A DNA stretch of 64,000 nt from Candidatus Nitrosocosmicus agrestis (GCF_008389435.1 NZ_VUYS01000002.1:124001-188000); one strand, 5' to 3'; shown: positions 54,350 to 63,529, counted from the stretch's first letter. Program-made: numbers and translations. Notes: generated by a model from the letters alone, not told the origin.

Positions 54350-54642
54350 TATTAGTAGTAACCCTCCTTTTGTTTTAGGCAAGATTCAGCTAAGCAGCCT
54401 ACCTGAGTTTAATTACGGGAATATAACTCTGTTTGGCCTTTCTCTACCTGGGTCGACAGTTTCAATTTAACCTGAGATCACTCAGATTACAAATCATCAT
54501 AGCCAAAGATCTCAGCCAAATACTTTTCTATTTCGTTGCCAGAAGTCTCCTTCTAATTATCGCTAATTCAGGTACCCGTATTGAGGGAGGAGTTTCCTCT
54601 TCGTAATATGAAGTAACTTGCTCGCTAACTCACTAAACTCGT
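54350..54642 (-). ncRNA. rnpB: RNase P RNA (archaeal type)
   Basis: On the minus strand the conserved parts of RNase P RNA occur in order: a P4 5' strand GAGGAAACTCCTCCC (around 54598-54584), a P12-like stem CTGAGATC/GATCTCAG (54516-54509 and 54479-54472), the core GAGAAAGGCCAAACAG (around 54445-54430, compare GAGCAAGGCCAAAUAG) and a P4 3' strand AACAAAAGGAGGG near 54378-54362. TTAGTG and CACTAA/TACTAA-like ends could form P1. The 5' and 3' ends are approximate. No protein ORF occupies this 600-base gap. Confidence 0.82.
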
Positions 54643-54837
54643 TATGTAATTAAGGGTTATTAAATTTGTTTATACAGATGAGCATAATATGATAAGTTAT
54701 TATCATAAGGAATGGATTGATAATATAAAATATGAATTATGGTAAGTATGGTTAAGGATTCAACCAAGAAATTAAATCTGACATATTAGGATCTAGGTTA
54801 AATTTACACAGATTAAAGAGCGTACAAATTGTAAAAA

Positions 54838-55374
54838 TCAGTTTGGTGCACCGAAAATATGTGGGAAGTATTCTTTTTCAAGGGTAACAATATCTTCATC
54901 CACCTTAACTTTTGAATAATCCTTCAAAATCTCGGCGTTTAGTTCGAAGAATGTATGACCCCACCTAAATCTCTCAATTAGTTCCATAGCTCTAGCCTCG
55001 AATCCTAGAATGTAAAGAGCACCAGAAAGTGCTTCCACAGTAGAAAGCATACCTAATTTTGCATAATTAATCGGGTTACCAGCCAAAAGTGCAGGAAGTT
55101 TTCGATTATTGCTAAATCCTCTCGATGCCTGAATCACTCTTGAAGCCAGATTCCATGAGCAATCTAATGCACAAATTCCCTTAAACATTTTAGCATCAAG
55201 AGGTTTAAGATATCTATCAGTATAAGGATTCAAGACTATTGAAGACCTAGGTATTCTTTTTACTTCATTTGCTAAATGAAATTTGATAATTCTTGACGCG
55301 GTGCATTTATTGGGGTCATCTTGTCTATACATTAAAATATTAATGTCAAACTTGTCAGAGAAATTATCAATCAT
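54838..55374 (-). CDS. tsr3: Tsr3-type rRNA aminocarboxypropyltransferase (DUF367)
   Basis: The 178-residue protein matches Tsr3: DPNKCTASRIIKFHLA, LNPYTDRYLKPLD, ALDCSWNLASR and LPALLAGNPINYAKLGMLS. In eukaryotes and archaea it transfers an aminocarboxypropyl group from SAM to a 16S/18S rRNA uridine derivative. It follows the signal peptidase gene with one base between. Confidence 0.92.
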   Translation of the reverse strand: MIDNFSDKFDINILMYRQDDPNKCTASRIIKFHLANEVKRIPRSSIVLNPYTDRYLKPLDAKMFKGICALDCSWNLASRVIQASRGFSNNRKLPALLAGNPINYAKLGMLSTVEALSGALYILGFEARAMELIERFRWGHTFFELNAEILKDYSKVKVDEDIVTLEKEYFPHIFGAPN

Positions 55375-55375
55375 C

Positions 55376-55999
55376 TTATAGTCTTTCTTTTTCGTCTCCC
55401 TCTATTCCGTGTTTTTCCTTCTTACTTCCCCGGATAAATGAAGTAATGAGTAGGATGGCTATAATGCCCATGATGATATAATTGACGGGTGGTTTTAATA
55501 ATTGGGGTATTATACCAACTTGAGGAATAGTGTAAATAACCTTGCCCACATAATTTTCCTTTGTAACTGGAAAATCTATCCCCGGAATTGAACATTCGTT
55601 AGCATCTCCCTTAGTAAGAATAGTTTTTTCTTGAATTACCTGATTAATAGCTATGGGCGCACATAGAATCACATTTCCTGTCAAATTATTCCCTTTTTCA
55701 ATTATTGCAGATACTCTATGAACAATGGTTTTATTCTCCTCACTTGGATCAGAGGCTTTGAAGACTATTATGTCACCTATATTTGCATTAGCAAAAGATG
55801 TATTGTTATCTTTGTTCCAAACAACGATGAGATCATTTACATTCAAAACAGGAATCATGCTGCCGCTTGCAACAACGTAAAATGGATTTGAGTCAGCCAA
55901 AATGGTTCTGATTGATACAAAGGCTATGGCAAATATTACAACTATAATTATTATTATCTTTATATCCTTTCTCTTGTTATCCTTCTTCTTTTCTGACAA
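55376..55999 (-). CDS. Signal peptidase I (Sec11-type)
   Basis: The 207-residue protein has an N-terminal membrane helix (IIIIIVVIFAIAFVSIRTIL), the catalytic serine in ASGSMIPVL, the catalytic-type His in IVHRVSAI and later Asp/Gly residues around GDANECSIPG, and a C-terminal helix (YIIMGIIAILLITSF). The Ser-His pattern (His rather than Lys) is that of archaeal and ER signal peptidases. It cleaves signal peptides of exported proteins such as those encoded elsewhere in this window. Confidence 0.9.
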   Translation of the reverse strand: MSEKKKDNKRKDIKIIIIIVVIFAIAFVSIRTILADSNPFYVVASGSMIPVLNVNDLIVVWNKDNNTSFANANIGDIIVFKASDPSEENKTIVHRVSAIIEKGNNLTGNVILCAPIAINQVIQEKTILTKGDANECSIPGIDFPVTKENYVGKVIYTIPQVGIIPQLLKPPVNYIIMGIIAILLITSFIRGSKKEKHGIEGDEKERL

Positions 56000-56092
56000 C
56001 GTGGAATAAATGACTTGGAATTTAAACCTTACATAAACATTCTGATCTGAAAACTTTAATTTTGAAAAGTGTTCGTCTCCAAGTATGGTCCA

Positions 56093-57577
56093 TCAATAGG
56101 CCTTTGCAAATATTGCAATTTGTTTAGAATCTGCGCCGCAATATATACAAGCCTTTGAATCGGATTTATTATGAGATAAATTTGACAATACCCGTTCGTC
56201 ATCAAAAGGAATTACCCTAATATCTGCACCTGTATCATCTTTAATTTTTAATTCGCACGATTCATTTCCACACCAAAAACTTAGTATAAATCCACTGTTA
56301 GCACTGAGCTCGGCCTTTAAATCCTCAAACTTTTCTAAAAACTTTGTTCTTTTATCAAGAGATATCAGTGCATTCTTCCACAATGCAGATACTATTTCAT
56401 CAAATGCATCTTTAATCTCTGCTTTTAGATTGCTAAATGATATTATTTTTTTAGCCCTATTATCCCTCCTAACTATCTCCAATGTATTGTTTTCAATATC
56501 CCTTTGTCCTATATTGATACGCAAAGGTACTCCTTTCATTTCCCATTCGTTGTATTTCCAACCAGCAGTATATTCATCCCTATCATCTACAAAAGCTCGG
56601 TATCCCAGACTTTCAAGTCCTTCTTTTAACTTGTGAGCATGTTCTTTAACCTGTTTCTGATTATTATTTTTGTATATAGGGACTATAATTATTTGAATTG
56701 GAGCAACCGCAGGAGGGAGAATTAACCCTTTATCGTCGCCATGTACCATTATCAACGCACCCATAAGACGCCAAGATACACCCCAAGAAGTTTGCCAAAC
56801 GTACTCTTCTTTATTATTCTTGTTGAGATATCTTATGTCAAATGGTATGGAGAAATTTTGACCCAAATTGTGAGATGTACCCAGCTGAAGAGCCTTGCCA
56901 TCGGGCATCAATCCTTCCACTGTGGTGGTATATTCAGCTCCTACAAACTTTTCTTTGCTGCTTTTAAAACCAGAAACTGCTGGAATGCAAAGAGCATCTT
57001 CAATGAATTTCTTGTAAATTGACAAAATCTTCAGTACGTGTATTTTTGCTTCCTCATGACTTGAATGAGCAGTGTGACCCTCCTGCCACAAGAACTCAGA
57101 GTTTCTTATAAAAGGTTTAGTCGACTTGATTTCTGCTCTTAAAGCAGAGTTCCAAAAATTAATTTTTAAAGGTAGATCCCTATAACTTGAAATCCATTTA
57201 GGAAACATTGAATATAAAAGAGCTTCGGATGTTGGTCGTAAAGCTAATCTTTCACTTAACTGGGAATCTCCAGAGGATGTTACCCAAAAAACTTCAGGAT
57301 TAAAGCCTTTAAAGTGTTTCTCTTCTTTGTTAAGTAAGCTTTCTGGTATCAAACACGGTAAGAAACCATTCATATGCCCTAATTCCCTGAATTTGGAATC
57401 AAGATGATTTCGTATTAATTCCCATATTGCATAGCCATATGGTCTAACAACTATGAACCCCTTTACCGGAGCATAATCAGCTAATCCAGATTTTTCTACT
57501 ATTTGAGAATACCATTCACTGAAATCCCCATTTTTTTTTACAGTGAGACCGAACTCTTTAACATCTTTTTCACTCAA
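56093..57577 (-). CDS. proS: Prolyl-tRNA synthetase (archaeal/eukaryotic type)
   Basis: The 494-residue enzyme begins KEFGLTVKKNGDFSEWYSQ and has class II motifs: PRPYG/VVRPYGYAIWE (motif 1), RAEIKSTKPFIRNSEFLWQEGHT (motif 2) and TSWGVSWRLMGALIMVHGD (motif 3). An anticodon-binding domain and a C-terminal zinc domain with cysteines (CGNES, CIYCGAD) follow. It charges tRNA-Pro. The start is ATG 57577. Confidence 0.95.
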   Translation of the reverse strand: MSEKDVKEFGLTVKKNGDFSEWYSQIVEKSGLADYAPVKGFIVVRPYGYAIWELIRNHLDSKFRELGHMNGFLPCLIPESLLNKEEKHFKGFNPEVFWVTSSGDSQLSERLALRPTSEALLYSMFPKWISSYRDLPLKINFWNSALRAEIKSTKPFIRNSEFLWQEGHTAHSSHEEAKIHVLKILSIYKKFIEDALCIPAVSGFKSSKEKFVGAEYTTTVEGLMPDGKALQLGTSHNLGQNFSIPFDIRYLNKNNKEEYVWQTSWGVSWRLMGALIMVHGDDKGLILPPAVAPIQIIIVPIYKNNNQKQVKEHAHKLKEGLESLGYRAFVDDRDEYTAGWKYNEWEMKGVPLRINIGQRDIENNTLEIVRRDNRAKKIISFSNLKAEIKDAFDEIVSALWKNALISLDKRTKFLEKFEDLKAELSANSGFILSFWCGNESCELKIKDDTGADIRVIPFDDERVLSNLSHNKSDSKACIYCGADSKQIAIFAKAY

Positions 57578-57641
57578 TTAATGAAAAAATAACTATATTT
57601 TCTCTTTATGAAGTTTGTGACGATATTTTTTGGATCTATAA

Positions 57642-57932
57642 TTATTCTAGAGGATCACCTTTGCAATATACCACACCGCTTATCCTGCTATGAAAATTAC
57701 TACAAACATAACATTCAACAAAGCCCAATTCCTTCTTGAAGACAGGGCAATCTATTGACTCAAGTTTCATTCGCTTTAACATTTTTGGGCTAACACCTTT
57801 AAGTTTTAATTTTCCTTTGTCATCCATCATACCTGAACTTTTTAACTCGGTTTTAGCTCTGTCGCTAATTTTTAGCGATTTTTCTACAGGTTTGATTGGT
57901 ACCTCATATTTTGATTGCGGTGTATCACTCAT
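57642..57932 (-). CDS. Conserved hypothetical Cys-containing protein (96 aa)
   Basis: The 96-residue protein has a helical middle (VSPKMLKRMKLESI) and a C-terminal cluster of cysteines (CPVF, CYVC, VYCKGD) that could bind metal. No named family is recognised. It lies upstream of the ProRS gene, 64 bases away, on the same strand. Confidence 0.5.
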   Translation of the reverse strand: MSDTPQSKYEVPIKPVEKSLKISDRAKTELKSSGMMDDKGKLKLKGVSPKMLKRMKLESIDCPVFKKELGFVECYVCSNFHSRISGVVYCKGDPLE

Positions 57933-58117
57933 CTCTAATTAACCATTATCTACTGCATGATTATTTATAAAAATTCTTTTCCATGTAATGGGATATTCTA
58001 TTTTAGTTCGGAGAACTATTAAAAAAAGTTCTTTGTAAAGCATCACATCATCAAATTAATACAATCGAAATAAACAGACACACACCTTTAATATATGTCA
58101 GCGTTTGTAAAGTCTAT

Positions 58118-58609
58118 TTGAAGACATATGTTTTGTCCAAAAAAGATACTGAGAAGATATTAAAAATCATGAACAAAGATTGGAAAGGCATAAGCATTCC
58201 TAAATTAAAAAACATAAAGATTTTTGAAGTTGAAGAAAATAAAGGTATTTTGATCATTGATTCAGAGATTGTGGCAGTGTCAACACCGGTAGACCACATA
58301 TTGCCATTTTTGGGAAAACAAGAAATTCTTAAAAAATTCCCTTCGGTAATTGTCGACTCGGGTTCAATTAAATTCATCTGTAATGGTGCGAAGGTCCTTA
58401 GACCTGGAATAACTTTTTTCGACTCTTTTGAAAAAGATGAAATTGTGACCATAAAGGATGAAAAATTTCGAAAATATATTGCTGTAGGACTTGCAATAGA
58501 GAGCAGTAAGACATCAGAATCAATGGAAAAGGGATATGTAATTAATAATCTACACTTTGTTGGGGATAAATTCTGGAATATGTTTAAGGAAATATCCTTT
58601 AGAATATGA
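58118..58609 (+). CDS. PUA-domain protein (MCT-1/Tma20-like)
   Basis: The 163-residue protein ends in a PUA domain (about residues 78-155: SVIVDSGSIKFICNGAKVLRPGI, IAVGLAIESS) after an N-terminal alpha/beta part. This layout is like archaeal relatives of MCT-1/Tma20, translation-associated RNA-binding proteins. The start given is TTG; the true start is not certain. It overlaps the next small gene slightly. Confidence 0.75.
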   Translation: MKTYVLSKKDTEKILKIMNKDWKGISIPKLKNIKIFEVEENKGILIIDSEIVAVSTPVDHILPFLGKQEILKKFPSVIVDSGSIKFICNGAKVLRPGITFFDSFEKDEIVTIKDEKFRKYIAVGLAIESSKTSESMEKGYVINNLHFVGDKFWNMFKEISFRI

Positions 58610-58659
58610 TAAGAATAGTAACTTTATCTTTATATAGCCAAACCATTTCTAAAATAAAT

Positions 58660-58857
58660 ATGTTAACGGGCAAAATGACAGCAACTTGGCTTATCCTATT
58701 AACAATAGCAGGTTGTGCTGCAGTTCCGGTATTATTGATTTATTATACGACAGTTCACCCATTTCTTGAAACACATCCTCCAAAATTGACATTGATATTA
58801 GTCGATTTTATCCCACAAATGATTAACTTTGGATCAAATAATATGATTTTGCATTAG
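58660..58857 (+). CDS. Small membrane protein (65 aa)
   Basis: The protein has one hydrophobic helix (ATWLILLTIAGCAAVPVLLIYY) and a short tail with VHPFLETHPPKL. I chose the ATG at 58660 because TTTATATA at about 58628-58635 is centred 28 bases upstream, fitting a leaderless transcript; an ORF from 58606 would overlap the PUA gene. Function is unknown. Confidence 0.4.
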   Translation: MLTGKMTATWLILLTIAGCAAVPVLLIYYTTVHPFLETHPPKLTLILVDFIPQMINFGSNNMILH

Positions 58858-58953
58858 GTCCCTTAAATAAATCAAAAAAAATTCTTAATCCTGTCAATTT
58901 TTTTTTAACATTTGTTTAAATAATAATAACTTTGAGCTTAATATATCTTGACA

Positions 58954-60714
58954 ATGGAATTAAAGGTTCATCCGTCATTTTTTAGGGAGTTTGCAACCAA
59001 AACTTGGATATCACCCTATGAAATTGTCCGTGAATTAATCGAAAACGCCTTTGACGAGGACGCAACTAATGTAATAGTAACAGTATTAAATAATGGAAAT
59101 ATAGTGATAGAAGATAACGCAGGAATGAGTTCAGACTCTATGGACAAATTCCTAATTCTAGGCTCACCTCACAAGGCGGAAGAAACTCTTTCACCTAAAC
59201 TCAAGCGTTTAAGAACTGGAAGATATGGCACTGGAAGATTGTCATTTTTAACCTCGTTTGATCAAATGCGAATTAAAACTAGAAGAGACACCTTTAACAA
59301 ATCGATAGTAATTGATGGAGGTACTTTGGAGGAATTAATCAAAGGTCGTGCACGTTTAAATGAATTAAAAGAACCGAGGCTGAATAGAAATGGCACAGAA
59401 ATTCTATTGAGGGGTTCAAAAATTGCAGTAGACATAAACAAGTTATTAAAAGAGATAAAAAAACTTTCGATTTTGAAATATCCTCTGTTTGAAGTTTATG
59501 TAAAATCTTCTGACAATTTTAAGGAATGGGATCTCACGAATTCGCAATTGATTCGATCTCCAGATATCCAAGGATACAGGTTGGACGTAAGTCTTGAAAA
59601 TCCAAGAGTTACAGGGGAGATAATTATTGCCAGAAGACCACTAGGTCCTGACGAAAAAGGAATAGCGATCATGGTAGGAAATCATGTGGTTTTAAGAAGT
59701 ACATTTGGTTTTGAGAATAAGCTGAGTAGAGTAACTGGGTATGTAAAATGTGATGCGCTTACCTCAAGGTTTGCAGATAAATCAGCCTTGATTGAGGACG
59801 ACAATTACAATAATTTTAATCAAAATGTAAAGACATTCATAGTAGAACATGTTTTGCCCAGTTTAACCGAATATGAAGACGTATTGATCACAAGAGAGGA
59901 ATCAAAGATCTACAAAGAAATTGACAAGGTTATGGGACAAGCAGTATTAGAAACTCTTGAACCAGCTGAAGAAATAGAAGGGTTTGAATCGGTAGAGGTT
60001 AATGCAGATTCAGACAGCACTTCTGTTGTCAACTCTACCGAGATCAGTCAAAATTCAGAAACAGAATTGACAAATCATAGAATCTCTTCAGAAAATCTGG
60101 ACGCAGGTTCTAATTCACCAGAACCTTTCTCCAGAGAAGAGGTTCATGGTGTAAGTCAGAATCACACCAATGAAGAGAAGGAAAATTCCTCATCATCACC
60201 TACATCCAACTCAAATTTTACGAAGGACAAAAACAACGAAGCAGCTAGAGTTGATTTGCAATCTTCTATTGGATCCAGCAGTAAACTAATTTTTGAGCAA
60301 CAGAAAGATTTAAGAATTTCAGAAACAGGACAAAATACCCAAATTTACGATAATAATGCATCTAGCTCATATTCAGATGGCAGAAATATGGTGAAGAAAA
60401 CTATTCGCAAACCCATACTTAAAAAAACCTTTACACTCAAAAAAATCGGGTACAAGGTAGTTCCTTATGAGGATGAGACAGATCCCAGATATAGTTTTAC
60501 GAATGAAAACATTGTATTTGTCAATAAAGCACATTCTACATATAAAGTCGAGGCTGAAAGAGGGGATGAATTCCTGTTTAGACATATCACCAACATTGTA
60601 GCTGAAGTAGTAGTTGGCTCAAAATATCCAGAAGCTAGAGACATACTTGAAATACAAAATAAATTGATATCTGAAGCAATCAAGCTGCATGATTACTCCA
60701 TGTTGCGAAAATAA
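58954..60714 (+). CDS. GHKL ATPase (MORC/Hsp90-like)
   Basis: The first half is a GHKL ATP-binding domain: N-box ELIENAFDEDA at about residues 23-33, G1 EDNAGM and G2 GRYGTGRLS. A transducer-like domain follows (to about residue 310), then a disordered Ser/Asn/Glu-rich linker (about 345-480) and a conserved C-terminal domain (IVFVNKAHSTYKVEAERGDE). The ATG at 58954 gives MELKVHPSF; TTG at 58948 adds two residues. Such proteins couple ATP to dimer closing, but this one is not TopoVI, MutL or a histidine kinase by its later domains. It precedes the proteasome gene by 53 bases. Confidence 0.75.
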   Translation: MELKVHPSFFREFATKTWISPYEIVRELIENAFDEDATNVIVTVLNNGNIVIEDNAGMSSDSMDKFLILGSPHKAEETLSPKLKRLRTGRYGTGRLSFLTSFDQMRIKTRRDTFNKSIVIDGGTLEELIKGRARLNELKEPRLNRNGTEILLRGSKIAVDINKLLKEIKKLSILKYPLFEVYVKSSDNFKEWDLTNSQLIRSPDIQGYRLDVSLENPRVTGEIIIARRPLGPDEKGIAIMVGNHVVLRSTFGFENKLSRVTGYVKCDALTSRFADKSALIEDDNYNNFNQNVKTFIVEHVLPSLTEYEDVLITREESKIYKEIDKVMGQAVLETLEPAEEIEGFESVEVNADSDSTSVVNSTEISQNSETELTNHRISSENLDAGSNSPEPFSREEVHGVSQNHTNEEKENSSSSPTSNSNFTKDKNNEAARVDLQSSIGSSSKLIFEQQKDLRISETGQNTQIYDNNASSSYSDGRNMVKKTIRKPILKKTFTLKKIGYKVVPYEDETDPRYSFTNENIVFVNKAHSTYKVEAERGDEFLFRHITNIVAEVVVGSKYPEARDILEIQNKLISEAIKLHDYSMLRK

Positions 60715-60767
60715 TTATCAAAGATGATAGAAACGACTAAATCTGACTCTTTTTTTTAATTGATTAC

Positions 60768-61367
60768 ATGGCTTTTCAATTTATGCCTGGGGCAACAGCA
60801 GTAGGTATTACATATCATGATGGAGTACTCTTGGCTGCTGAAAAGAGAATTTCATATGGTAATTTTGTAGTTAATAAAAATACTAAAAAGACTTTTAATG
60901 TTACGGAGCATGTTGGTGCTGCATGTGCCGGCATGGTTGCGGATATGCAGGTTCTCGTAAGACAGGTAAGTGCATTGTCAAAGATTAGGAAATTAGAAAC
61001 CCGCCGCAATGTTGAACCAAATTCAGTCGCAAAATTAATGTCGGTAATAATGTTTGAGCGAAGATATTTCCCATTGTTAACCCAAGTTGTTGTTGGTGGA
61101 GTTACCACAGGAAAACCTGAAATTTATACTCTTGATCCACTAGGTTCAGTATTACCTGATAGATATGCAGCTGTGGGAACAGGTGCCGAAATGGCCTTGG
61201 GAGTGCTTGATGCAGAATTTACGGAAAATATGGATGAAGAAAAGGCAAAGGATCTAGCTTTGAAATCCATCAAATCATCTATTCAAAGAGATTCAGCTAG
61301 CGGTGATGGAATTGATTTATTAATCATTAGCAAGAATGGAAGAAGTGAAAGTTCATTTCCTGTGTAA
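60768..61367 (+). CDS. psmB: Proteasome beta subunit, Thr1-less type
   Basis: The 199-residue protein aligns to archaeal proteasome beta subunits (GITYHDGVLLAAEKR, AACAGMVADMQ, GTGAEMALGVLD, RDSASGDGIDLL). The mature enzyme's catalytic Thr1 (G-TTT-VG in active subunits) is replaced: the sequence reads G-ATA-VG, so position 1 is Ala. Other core residues (Lys, Asp, Ser) are kept. It is likely a structural subunit that pairs with an active beta subunit encoded elsewhere, as in other archaea with two beta genes. Confidence 0.93.
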   Translation: MAFQFMPGATAVGITYHDGVLLAAEKRISYGNFVVNKNTKKTFNVTEHVGAACAGMVADMQVLVRQVSALSKIRKLETRRNVEPNSVAKLMSVIMFERRYFPLLTQVVVGGVTTGKPEIYTLDPLGSVLPDRYAAVGTGAEMALGVLDAEFTENMDEEKAKDLALKSIKSSIQRDSASGDGIDLLIISKNGRSESSFPV

Positions 61368-61409
61368 AGTCGTATCTATTCATCATTATTTACTTTCTTT
61401 AGGCTAAAA

Positions 61410-61446
61410 GGTTGTTACATATCAAGGCATTTCCCTGCCTACAACC
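61410..61446. other. Compact RNA-like hairpin after psmB
   Basis: GGTTGT (61410-61415) pairs with ACAACC (61441-61446) and AGGCA (61425-61429) with TGCCT (61436-61440), with a nine-base bulge and a six-base loop. It begins 43 bases after the proteasome stop. It may be a 3' UTR or terminator structure. The rest of 61368-61717 (350 bases) shows no gene. Confidence 0.35.
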
Positions 61447-61717
61447 ATCTAGAATCAATTTATAAAGGATTACCGATTAAAAGGCGATAGAGATGAGACA
61501 TATCCTAAAAAGAATTTATGATTTCAGGATGTCAAAATTTCAACAGTTTTACATTAATTTCATTTCGAATAACTGAAATTATATAGAGGTTTCTATATGT
61601 AAAGTGAAGAACCTAATGAACGGGTTTTTGTAATCATATCTTACCCGTGAAAGGTATACAGTGTTCCAAAATTATTACAAATATTTTTAATCAAGTACAT
61701 GGTATAAAAGCTATAGA

Positions 61718-62392
61718 ATGAAGACTCTTCAGATAGCTACTTTTGGTGATGATGATCAAGATGGCATAGCCTTGGGAATAAGAAACTTTCCTATTCATCA
61801 ATTGATACTAATTTGTTATGCTAGCGATGAATCCAAAGCTGTAGATTATTCTAAGAAGATGGAAACAATCATCGGCATTGGTTCGGAAATTATTTTAGTT
61901 GAGAAGGAAAATGTTGTTAAAGACACTATCGAAAGAGTTAACGAGGTGTTATTAAAGAAAAGTATGGAATATCACCAGATCCTAATGAATGTAAGTTCAG
62001 GAGATAAGCTGATTAGTTGTGCAGCTCTCTCTTCCGCTTTTATTAATGGGATAAAGGCATTTGCAATGGATCATGATCACACTATTCCGCTCTTGCTACC
62101 AGTTCTTAAGTTTAGTTATTCTGAAATCATTTCCGATACCAAGATAAAAATCCTAAAGAGCATTGATAGCATAGGAGGAATGGTAAGTAGTCTTGAGGAG
62201 TTAGAGCAGATATCAGGTTACGGCAAACCACTCCTTAGTTATCATGTACAAGGTGGTAAAGAGAATAAAGGATTAGCAGACCTAGGTTTGGTAGAAGTTG
62301 ATAAAGGTGACCGAGGGAAAACTGTGATCAATATCACCACTTTGGGTAAATTGATGGTGACATCAAATTTAGTTAACTCTTCTCAGCATTAA
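61718..62392 (+). CDS. CARF-like domain protein with winged helix (Csa3-like)
   Basis: The 224-residue protein has a Rossmann-like N-terminal domain with the CARF-type motif ILMNVSSGDKLISCAALSSA (compare N-(S/T)-G-G-T-K of CARF proteins) and FINGIKAF, and a C-terminal winged helix (SLEELEQISGYGKPLLSYHVQ, VEVDKGDRGKTVINITTLGK). This layout is that of Csa3-like regulators, which bind cyclic oligonucleotides made in type III CRISPR immunity or other small ligands. No cas genes or repeats are seen nearby. A TATA-like ATTTTTAA lies about 32 bases before the ATG. Confidence 0.65.
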   Translation: MKTLQIATFGDDDQDGIALGIRNFPIHQLILICYASDESKAVDYSKKMETIIGIGSEIILVEKENVVKDTIERVNEVLLKKSMEYHQILMNVSSGDKLISCAALSSAFINGIKAFAMDHDHTIPLLLPVLKFSYSEIISDTKIKILKSIDSIGGMVSSLEELEQISGYGKPLLSYHVQGGKENKGLADLGLVEVDKGDRGKTVINITTLGKLMVTSNLVNSSQH

Positions 62393-62429
62393 TATTATGT
62401 TGACATATTAAATCCTATGAGAAATCAAC

Positions 62430-62526
62430 GGGCTCGTAGCGCAGACCTTACAAAATAAGGGCGTAAAATGGATAGCGCGGACGCCTCCTAAGCGTCAGGT
62501 CAAGGGTTCAAATCCCTTCGGGCCCG
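62430..62526 (+). tRNA. tRNA-Arg(CCT) with D-loop intron
   Basis: Acceptor arms GGGCTCG and CGGGCCC, D-stem GCGC/GCGC, anticodon arm GACGC-CTCCTAA-GCGTC (anticodon CCT) and T-arm AAGGG/CCCTT pair well. The D-loop carries about 23 extra bases (about 62445-62467), including a CCTTA/TAAGG hairpin, and without them the D-loop has the normal AG...ATGGATA form with GG. This is a non-canonical archaeal tRNA intron. The mature tRNA would be about 74 bases, discriminator G at 62526. Confidence 0.88.
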
Positions 62527-63529
62527 CCTCAACTCATTTTTTAAAATTGATAGACACTAAATTATAATAATATTCATCGAATTTAGAAATTAATTATATT
62601 CGAAAAGTTTAATTCCCATATTTTATTTCAGCCAAAAAATCCATCGCATGAATACTAACGCATACTTTAAAACCGGATCAAGCCATTCAACAATAAAAAA
62701 GGATAGACAGATAACGTTATGAGAATTTAACAGAGAATATTGTAGCGATTTCTAAGTGATTAAACAATATTTAACTTTAGTAAAATTGTTATCTGATCAT
62801 ATGTTCCATAGTATGGATATGTATAGCAAGTTATTTTATTAACTCTTGAAAATATGATCGATATCTTAAATCGGCAAATCAAAGATCTAGATCCATAATT
62901 GAGAATTATAACATAGTTTCTAATGGGAATCAAATTAAACGATTCAATGTAATCGAATAATACCTGATTAAAAGAGTCTAACTATTTGTGTTTGTTTAAT
63001 TCTTACAATTGAATAGGATTAAGTTAGTAATATAGTTCAATTTCAAAGGTCAAGATCTAAAATTAATACAGTTTGATCAAAGTATAAAAGGTCATTATAA
63101 GTTAATTTGCAAAGATACGAGGGAAACTATATTCTTTAAATATTATTCTAACTATGGTAATATAAGAACGAACTTTATACCAGTCCCTTTAGCTTGGAGG
63201 GTGAAATTGAACCAGGGAGTTTCACTTTTTCCAAGCAATCCTACCTGAAACATCTTCGAATAACATATAGCTGAAATTTTCAACAGTAATTTGAGAAGAA
63301 TTTGCTTCTGATTCAAAGGCCTTATCCAGTAATATAGTAATCTGTAACCAAATTTTTTAGGGAGATGAGTAAATCAATATGGAAATGGCATTTTGAACAC
63401 AATCACGAGTAAATAATATTTTGTATTGACAATAGTATATAACGACGACTCACTTGTAAATTTCTTTTCACATCATCAAATACCAAGAAATGTCGGTGTA
63501 TTAATAATGCTAGAAGCACTAATTATAGT
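62527..63529. other. AT-rich gene-free stretch of about 1 kb
   Basis: No ORF of convincing character is present. The region is uniformly AT-rich. One hairpin stands out at 63193-63235: CTTGGA and GTGAAA pair with TTTCAC and TCCAAG, with a TTTAAATA box at about 63137 upstream, which could mark a small RNA. A degenerate ORF at 63426-63626 overlaps the methyltransferase start and is not called. Confidence 0.5.
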
